From a virus, in the IMG/VR virus record IMGVR_UViG_3300008261_000001, positions 1 to 64,000 of that record: a stretch of DNA of 64,000 bases, one strand, 5' to 3'. How positions within the stretch are numbered: the stretch's first letter is position 1; each line of letters opens with the position of its first letter. Position numbers and translations under genes: made by a program. The notes under the pieces were generated by a model, which worked only from the letters and a program-made list of their open reading frames with translations, made no database searches and was not told the DNA's origin. Below are positions 58,932 to 64,000 of the stretch, piece after piece.

Positions 58932-60059
58932 ATGCGGAAGCCCGCCTCCATCACCAAGCTCTTCACCACCACCTTCAACGGCATCACCCGCCCTCGCTCC
59001 CCCCTCACCGAGATCGAGATCTTGAACGCTGGGTTCGACCCAGCCAACCGCCCTGACGGGTATGTCGAGGGTGAGGATTGGATGGTGGATCTTTCCATTG
59101 TGCTCCCCCTCGGACACACCATCGTGCAGGGTCCAGCAGGTAACGGCAAGGACATCTTCGCCCTCGCCTACGCTCACGCTCACAACCTCCCCCTCAAGGC
59201 TTTCGCCTTCAAAGAGGGGGCAAACCCCCTCGATTGGATTAAGAGGGCAGAGCTTGAGGCAACCCCTCAAGGTGGCACTAAGACCTCTTATGTAGAGGGA
59301 GACCTCGTCAAAGCCTGCAAAGGGGTCACCATCAAGAGGGACTTCACCACCATGTCCTCTGACCTCCGCTCGGCTGTCAAAGCAGACATGGAGAAGCAAG
59401 AGTGGACGGTCACGGATAAGAACGGAATATTCACCATCACCGTCCCCGCACTTATCCTGTTCTCAGACTATGATCGTGCTACGCCCGACCAAGTAGAGGT
59501 TCTTCGCCAAGCCCTAGAGCTTGGGAAGGAGAGGCTCGCTGACCCCATCAGCGGAGAGCTGTTCCCCATCGCAAAGGGGACACGCTTTATCTTCACCGCC
59601 AACAGCGGTGCTGATGGTGATGGGGGTCGTGGCATGATCACACGCCCAAAGGACGCCTCTATCCTAAACCGTTGTCAGGGCATCTACGCCCCCCCTCCCT
59701 CAGCCAAGTTCGAGAGGAAGGTCGTTCAAGCCTCGTACCCATCTCTCACAGAGGAGGAGGTCAAGCTCCTTGTGGATTGCAATAGGGCTATCCGCAAGGT
59801 GGCGGAGGAGCAAGCTATGGGCATCGAGGTCTCTCTCCGCACAGCCCTCGCTTGGGCTAAGGCAACCCTCCGCTATAAAGAGGTTATGCCTAACCTCGAC
59901 TTCAAGAAGGCTATGAAGAAGAGCTTCGTTATCGTAAAGGGACACCTCAGCGAGGCTCACAACCACCAAGCTCTAGAGGGAGCTATTGACCCCCTCCTCC
60001 GCTCCGATGTTGTAGATAGCACCACCACAAACCCTAATGTATGCCCTATTGATATGTAA
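58932..60059 (+). CDS. cobS: CobS/MoxR-like AAA+ ATPase with altered Walker motifs
   Basis: 375 aa from ATG 58932 (AAGGA upstream). MoxR-clade AAA+ core: P-loop GPAGNGKD at about 67-74, strand ALILFSDYD at about 173-181 aligned with the Walker B strand of CobS, the LRQALELGKE helix, sensor-1 TANS and an R finger region ILNRCQ. Two catalytic positions deviate: Asp follows the P-loop Lys instead of Thr/Ser, and SD replaces DE in Walker B. It may hydrolyse ATP poorly or act as a nucleotide-gated scaffold. In phages this gene usually accompanies a CobT-like partner, here split in two. Confidence 0.85.
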   Translation: MRKPASITKLFTTTFNGITRPRSPLTEIEILNAGFDPANRPDGYVEGEDWMVDLSIVLPLGHTIVQGPAGNGKDIFALAYAHAHNLPLKAFAFKEGANPLDWIKRAELEATPQGGTKTSYVEGDLVKACKGVTIKRDFTTMSSDLRSAVKADMEKQEWTVTDKNGIFTITVPALILFSDYDRATPDQVEVLRQALELGKERLADPISGELFPIAKGTRFIFTANSGADGDGGRGMITRPKDASILNRCQGIYAPPPSAKFERKVVQASYPSLTEEEVKLLVDCNRAIRKVAEEQAMGIEVSLRTALAWAKATLRYKEVMPNLDFKKAMKKSFVIVKGHLSEAHNHQALEGAIDPLLRSDVVDSTTTNPNVCPIDM

Positions 60060-60171
60060 GGGGTAGGTGGAGTAGGGGTAGGGGTCAAAGTCGCTTAAAA
60101 TAGCCCTTTAAACGCTTATAGCGTAAATACGATAAGAAGCTGATTCTCTAGTTTAAAACTTTTAATAAAAG

Positions 60172-60200
60172 TTATCCCAAGTTCCAAACCCACTTATTAG
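60172..60200 (+). promoter_or_regulatory. Phage promoter module
   Basis: TTATCC (60172-60177), 17-bp spacer, TATTAG (60195-60200), then TGGGGGAGGCAGAGACAGAAC. Upstream AT tract TTTAATAAAAG. Drives 60253-61041 and likely 61059-61694. Confidence 0.82.
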
Positions 60201-60252
60201 TGGGGGAGGCAGAGACAGAACGAGACAACACACTCCGCAGGAGCAGTAGTTT

Positions 60253-61041
60253 ATGGCAAAAGTCAACCACCACATCGCCAGCATCGCCAACATCATCAGC
60301 ACCCTGGTTCAGAACCACGGCTCTCTCAGAGCTCCCGAGGGGCGGAAGCTCGTGCTTGAGACTCTAGGGGTCGAGGAGACCGCCTTCGGTCACTACGCCA
60401 ACGGCAACCCTAAGTTCCCCAACCTTGTCTCGTCCGCTGTGGCGAGCTTGAGGGACGAGGGCAAGATCACCACAAACGGATGGACTTGGACTTGGGGCGG
60501 AACCCCCACCACCAGCATCAGCACCCTCCCTATCAGCACCCCTGTGGCAATGGTCATAGCTCAAGACGAAGATCCCTCCACCGACGAGGACGACGACGAC
60601 CTCTTCTCCTCTATGGAAGAGGAGGTGGACTCGTCTTTCCTATATGACCTTACAGACGAGGCTACCCTCGCCGCCCTTGTAGCCTCTACAGAGTGCTTTG
60701 GAAAGTTCACAGAAAGGGACTCAGCTTGTACCTCTTGTCCCCTTAAAGGGGTCTGTAAGGAAAAGGTACGCCTCTTGAAAGAGGCACGGAAAGATCAGAG
60801 GGCTGAGAGGGCTGCTACAGAGCAGTTAGCTTCCAGCTTAGGACTCGACACCAAAGCTGTTAAGGGGAGTATCCCCAAGTCCGCACAGATTCAACAGGCA
60901 TACAAAATCTACTGCCAACACCCAGTAAACTGTGCCTCTACAGGCACTATTATAGACACAGGTGAAGAAGCCTTAGCTGTCCCCTCTTGGGGAATCATCA
61001 CCCTCAAGGTGTTCGAGATCATTAAAGCCCTCAACCCCTAA
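60253..61041 (+). CDS. Hypothetical protein with Cys clusters and acidic linker
   Basis: 262 aa. An N-terminal helical, winged-helix-like part (1-85) is followed by an acidic linker (DEDPSTDEDDDDLFSSMEEE) and a cysteine cluster ECFGKF ... ACTSCPLKGVCKE, which looks like a zinc or iron-sulfur knuckle; two later cysteines (YCQHPVNC) may add to it. AGGAG before the ATG. It follows the AAA+ gene and its promoter, so it could belong to the same functional set, but the link is positional only. Confidence 0.65.
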   Translation: MAKVNHHIASIANIISTLVQNHGSLRAPEGRKLVLETLGVEETAFGHYANGNPKFPNLVSSAVASLRDEGKITTNGWTWTWGGTPTTSISTLPISTPVAMVIAQDEDPSTDEDDDDLFSSMEEEVDSSFLYDLTDEATLAALVASTECFGKFTERDSACTSCPLKGVCKEKVRLLKEARKDQRAERAATEQLASSLGLDTKAVKGSIPKSAQIQQAYKIYCQHPVNCASTGTIIDTGEEALAVPSWGIITLKVFEIIKALNP

Positions 61042-61058
61042 ACAAGGATAAAAGAAAA

Positions 61059-61694
61059 ATGGACAAGACGATTATTCAGTACGCTCAAGCTGTCCACCGC
61101 TCCATTCATGGAGCACCCCTCCCCACCTTTAAGGGATTGTTCAACCCCTTCGATGATATTAACCCCAACACCCTTAAAGAACTTGTAGACAACGCACCCC
61201 TCGAAGCTATCGAGGCAGAGTTCGAAGCGAAACTAAACGAGGATTGGGATCTTAAACTCAAAAATAAACTCCCCCTCTCAAATATGCCCGTTAGAGTCAC
61301 CAAAGGCAATAAAGACATGAGAGGTATAGACGGTTGGGTCGTCCATGACCAACAGCGGGCTGACGACCCCGACCGTAAAGCTATGTTCGTCTACGACTTT
61401 AAAAACTCCAAAGGTGGTTGGGTCGCTGACCACGCTGTTAAAATCCGCACCCCCAAATGGAACGAATGGGAAACCGAGGTGCAAACCTACATCACTCAAT
61501 GTGAGAGTATCTCCCACCTCTTTACGAGAGGAAAGCGTGTTAGACATAAAACCACAGGCGAAATCGGTCTCGTACTCTTCGACTGCTCCCTCAACCCAAA
61601 CTGGAACGGAAACGGATTCCACCAATGTAAAGTCGAATGGCAACCAACCTACTCCACCTACTACATCTCACCCCTACTCCTCGATATCATCTAA
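61059..61694 (+). CDS. Hypothetical protein, 211 aa
   Basis: AAGGA before ATG, 17 bp after the previous stop. Helical N-terminus (LPTFKGLFNPFDDI), a region of Arg/Lys-rich strands (PVRVTKGNKDMRGIDGWVVH) and a C-terminal block with an SH3-like texture (GKRVRHKTTGEIGLVLFDC, then FHQCKVEWQP). Function unknown. Confidence 0.6.
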   Translation: MDKTIIQYAQAVHRSIHGAPLPTFKGLFNPFDDINPNTLKELVDNAPLEAIEAEFEAKLNEDWDLKLKNKLPLSNMPVRVTKGNKDMRGIDGWVVHDQQRADDPDRKAMFVYDFKNSKGGWVADHAVKIRTPKWNEWETEVQTYITQCESISHLFTRGKRVRHKTTGEIGLVLFDCSLNPNWNGNGFHQCKVEWQPTYSTYYISPLLLDII

Positions 61695-62017
61695 ACAGGA
61701 CTCGCCCTATAAGGGAAGATACATAGGGTCTATCAGTGGGGGTGTATAAGGGGACACATAGGGGTAAGGGATAAGGGGACACACACCCTACGAGAACTAC
61801 ATCCCCCCCCTACCCACCTAGAAATCTAAACCCACCAAGTTCAAAACTATCCAATATCCGAGAAATATCCAATATTGAAGTTCTGTAGACACCAGAAACC
61901 TGTAGAATCGCGTCAATAAGTGGACTTAGGCACCCCCCTAGCCCAATTTGGCATATTAACTACGCACTGAAAATGCAAACCCAAATTTGAAACCATAGTT
62001 AAACCGCCCTTACCCTT

Positions 62018-62117
62018 ACCCTCCATATAGATCTACCTTATCCCTTATCCTCCATATAGACCCATATCCCTTATCCGCATATAGACCCTTACCCTTATCC
62101 CATATAGACCGTCTTAC
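62018..62117. repeat. CATATAGACC imperfect tandem repeats
   Basis: Four units of about 24-26 bp, each CC(T/G)CATATAGACC followed by a CTTAT-type stretch. The CATAT core recalls the 18-bp units at 37568-37680. Confidence 0.75.
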
Positions 62118-62119
62118 AT

Positions 62120-62290
62120 ATGAGGATTCATCTTGCTCCTTATATACGGCTGATTGGGGTGAGTGGTTTAGTTCGAAAAGGGGTTAGGATTCTGTTAAAT
62201 TTTTCAAAATGGAAACTTGGAAAAGTGGTCCTAAAAATAGTTTTGGGTAAATTTTTTTGGGTTGATTTTGAAACCCCCTATTCTGCTTGA
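62120..62290 (+). CDS. Possible 56-aa cationic protein
   Basis: An open frame of 56 codons (MRIHLAPYIRLIGVSGLVRK ... FETPYSA) with many Lys/Arg and hydrophobic residues in amphipathic order. No ribosome binding site is visible and it lies in AT-rich DNA with repeats, so a chance frame is quite possible. Confidence 0.2.
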   Translation: MRIHLAPYIRLIGVSGLVRKGVRILLNFSKWKLGKVVLKIVLGKFFWVDFETPYSA

Positions 62291-62303
62291 GTGTTTATAT
62301 GTG

Positions 62304-62352
62304 GGCGTAGGGTGTATTGGGCATAAGGTGTATTGGGCATAAGGTGTAGTAT
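62304..62352. repeat. 16-bp repeat GGTGTATTGGGCATAA before gene 62353
   Basis: Two copies in tandem plus a partial third (GGTGTAGTAT) that supplies the AAGGTG ribosome binding site of the next gene. It could bind a regulator of the three-gene family cluster. Confidence 0.75.
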
Positions 62353-62784
62353 ATGAGAGCAAAGACGACAAAGAACAGTGGGGGGGAGAGGGTGTGGGAG
62401 GGTTGGGTATTGGATAAGTCTATATTGCTGTCGGGGGTGTTTGATTATGATTTAGCGTTGGGTTTGTATGAGGACATAGTGTGTGGTTTGGAGGAGTCTA
62501 ATTTAAAGTTGAGGGGTAGTGGAGGTGGGGACAAGTACAAGATAAGGGAGTTTGTGGTGGGTAGTAGGGTTGTGAGGCAGGAGAGTTTGGAGTTATCGAT
62601 GAGGATTTACTTAGTGCGGTCGAGTTTATTTGGTGGTGCTATATGTTATGACATAATGGTGGTGGGAGAGTTTGAGGATGAGGGTATGTTATCGGTATCG
62701 GGTAAGAGGTTAGATTTGCCGATGGTGGAGGACTCTATATGGGTGGACATAAGGGTATGTTGGAGGAGTTTGGGAGGTGAGTAG
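62353..62784 (+). CDS. GERVW / IWVDIRVCW family protein, long member
   Basis: 143 aa, first of a tandem trio. GGERVWEGW near residue 11, GLEESNLKLRG in the middle and IWVDIRVCWRSL at the end are family landmarks, with extra strands between. The coding strand is very poor in C (GGG, GTG, TTA and AGG codons dominate). The next gene overlaps or abuts it. Function unknown. Confidence 0.68.
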   Translation: MRAKTTKNSGGERVWEGWVLDKSILLSGVFDYDLALGLYEDIVCGLEESNLKLRGSGGGDKYKIREFVVGSRVVRQESLELSMRIYLVRSSLFGGAICYDIMVVGEFEDEGMLSVSGKRLDLPMVEDSIWVDIRVCWRSLGGE

Positions 62785-62800
62785 TTGGGAGGTGACTAAG

Positions 62801-63139
62801 ATGAACGAGGTAGGGGAGAGGGTATGGAGGGAGGAGTGGGTGTGGGTTTTTGTAAGTTCTCATTTTACGGTAGAGAAGAGGGAGTATGTATTACACCGAG
62901 GGTTGAGGGAGGCTGGGTTTGAGTTATTTTCGCCTGTGGGGGGATTTATTTACGAGTTGGGTGTGTTAGTGGGTGGGGAGCCGAGGTATATAAGGGTGTG
63001 TGGTCTTGAGTCGGATGGTGGACTTGAGATAGGGATATACAATAAGTGGGATTTATTAGTTCGTGGTGAGTTAAGTGGGGGGGAGTGGGGGCTTTTATGG
63101 GAGCGTATAAGGGGGTTATGGGTGAGTAGTTTTGTATAA
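62801..63139 (+). CDS. GERVW / LWERIRGLW family protein
   Basis: 112 aa from ATG 62801 with GGAGGTG upstream; an earlier start at 62777 is possible. GERVWREEW at the start, LREAGFELF in the middle, IYNKWDLLVRGEL and LWERIRGLWV at the end. The IYNKWD(L/I)L element is shared with the next gene, so the pair is a recent duplication. C-poor coding strand. Confidence 0.72.
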   Translation: MNEVGERVWREEWVWVFVSSHFTVEKREYVLHRGLREAGFELFSPVGGFIYELGVLVGGEPRYIRVCGLESDGGLEIGIYNKWDLLVRGELSGGEWGLLWERIRGLWVSSFV

Positions 63140-63163
63140 GGGGCTTGGTAAGGAGGTTAGAGC

Positions 63164-63535
63164 ATGAGAAATGTTACGGAGAGAGACTTAGAGACTGGGA
63201 AGCGTAGGTGGAAAAGTGAAGTTTGTTATTTATTGGATGAGGGTGCGTTTATTTTAGTGTTGGATGTGTTGCACGAGGGTTTATTGGAGTCAGGTTTTAA
63301 GAAGTTAAATGTGGGTGGTTTTGAGTATGAGTTAGTGACAGCGGATGGGGAGTATTGGATAAGGTTGAGTTTGAAAGAGAATTCTTTGTTGGAGGTGAGT
63401 TTGTATAACAAGTGGGACATATTGGGTCGGGTGGAGTTGGAGAGAAAAGATTGGATAAGTTTATGGGAGCGTATAAGGGATTTGTGGGAGTGGGTATTGA
63501 GGTTTGCGGCGAATAAGTATCCGAACAATAAATGA
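63164..63535 (+). CDS. GKRRW / LWERIRDLW family protein
   Basis: 123 aa, AAGGAGG upstream of the ATG. GKRRWKSE, LLESGFKKLN, LYNKWDILGRVEL and LWERIRDLWEW align along nearly the whole length with 62801-63139; the C-terminus adds ANKYPNNK. Third of the tandem trio. Function unknown. Confidence 0.75.
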   Translation: MRNVTERDLETGKRRWKSEVCYLLDEGAFILVLDVLHEGLLESGFKKLNVGGFEYELVTADGEYWIRLSLKENSLLEVSLYNKWDILGRVELERKDWISLWERIRDLWEWVLRFAANKYPNNK

Positions 63536-63542
63536 TCGGGGT

Positions 63543-64000
63543 TTAGGCTAGTTCAGCGAGGGATTTTTGGATAGAGGCGATAACGCCTTTGGTTTCGACC
63601 TTGTAGATAAGTTCGAGGGTCTCTGGGTCATTGGCGTAGAGTTCTACTGCCTTTTTAGCTCTCTTAGCCCAGTGGATATTCATATCCCATTCGACACCGC
63701 CTTCGAGGGTGACGATCTTGGATTGATCAGTACCTGTTGCTACAGCACCTGTGGCGGGGGTGGATTCGATAGCTTGTAGGGTTTGTAGGTCTTCGTTAGG
63801 GGTGGGGTTGTTCTCTTCTTCTAGGGGTGTGGCATCGTTTTGGTCTTCGATGACGGTCACTTTAAAGGAAGAGCGTGTGCCTTCTAGTTCTTCGAGTTTG
63901 GAGAGTTCGCGGTCTATAGCGGAGGCATCGGTGAGGATGGTCTTTTGCTTAGAGGCGGTCTTCAGTGCGGGTGTGATGGACTTAGAGGCTTGTGCTTCAG
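63543..64000 (-). CDS. Hypothetical acidic protein, 5' end beyond window
   Basis: The frame is open from the stop at 63543 to the right edge and beyond, so the start is missing; a GTG at 63860 is probably internal. The visible 150 residues include a charged N-terminal part (TDASAIDRELSKLEELEGTR), an acidic Thr/Gln/Asn-rich middle (EDQNDATPLEEENNPTPNED) and a helical end with WAKRAKKAVELYAN. No family recognised. Confidence 0.65.
   Translation of the reverse strand, partial: EAQASKSITPALKTASKQKTILTDASAIDRELSKLEELEGTRSSFKVTVIEDQNDATPLEEENNPTPNEDLQTLQAIESTPATGAVATGTDQSKIVTLEGGVEWDMNIHWAKRAKKAVELYANDPETLELIYKVETKGVIASIQKSLAELA

Larger units (their letters stand above)
61695..62352. other. Second gene-poor repeat region
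   Basis: Contains GGGGACACATA-type repeats (61738-61785), an ATATCCAAT pair (61850-61880), the CATATAGAC repeats (62018-62117), an AT-rich block (62185-62280) and GGTGTATTGGGCATAA repeats (62310-62350). Only a doubtful 56-codon frame lies inside. It resembles the region at 37.4-37.95 kb in repeat wording (CATAT), AT richness and flanking skew. Confidence 0.55.

Noticed and set aside
1-64000. tRNA genes
   Set aside because: No gap contains a TTCGA-type loop with matching acceptor stems; all gaps over 100 bp were read.

Overview
The window reads as one continuous slice of a large tailed double-stranded DNA phage genome, probably a myovirus in the jumbo size class. It carries a tail-tube/tape-measure/hub/spike series, a replicative helicase with a loader-like partner, a SNF2-type helicase and dozens of very small uncharacterised genes. 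I see no tRNA, rRNA, integrase, transposase or CRISPR array, and no capsid or terminase gene, so those must lie outside. The host cannot be named from this sequence. Gene starts mostly follow clear GGAG/AGGAG ribosome binding sites, with a few GTG and TTG starts.

Layout. 0-6.3 kb: mostly leftward replication and repair genes (T5orf172/GIY-YIG-like protein, DnaB-like helicase, zinc-motif loader-like protein, SNF2 helicase, two unknowns). 6.4-20.6 kb: rightward tail block (tube-like protein, two overlapping chaperone-like genes, 1238-aa tape measure, two related beta-rich tail proteins, 1378-aa hub, 758-aa beta-helical spike). 20.6-22.6 kb: gamma-glutamylcyclotransferase-like protein and three small proteins, two of them behind near-identical hairpins that bury their Shine-Dalgarno sequences. 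22.6-24.4 kb: small genes. 24.4-37.3 kb: leftward block of large virion proteins, including a 2898-aa giant. 37.4-37.95 kb: a gene-poor region with iteron-like repeats, an AT-rich stretch and two strong inverted repeats, a candidate replication or control region. 38-61.7 kb: an accessory/early-looking region of small genes in both orientations, many as single-gene transcription units; it also holds an Mn-type superoxide dismutase, MazG-like pyrophosphohydrolase, flavodoxin-fold reductase, two multi-HTH proteins, a HExxH protein and a CobS/CobT-like AAA+/zincin/VWA module. 61.7-62.35 kb: a second gene-poor repeat region. 62.35-63.5 kb: three tandem paralogues. 63.5-64 kb: a gene running off the edge.

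How it fits together. At least 16 copies of one promoter-like module, an A/T tract, then TTATCCCAAG, then TATTAG with a 17-bp spacer, then a G-rich and GACAG-containing leader, drive individual small genes, often as back-to-back pairs. This looks like a coordinately expressed phage regulon, and two tandem-HTH proteins with a sigma-region-4-like helix-turn-helix are candidate regulators. Several small genes belong to families present two to seven times in this window. The hexamer GGATAA/TTATCC, which is also the -35 core, is strongly over-represented throughout. Coding strands next to the two gene-poor regions are nearly free of C, so the G/C skew diverges outward from the 37.5-62 kb interval, as expected around a bidirectional origin.
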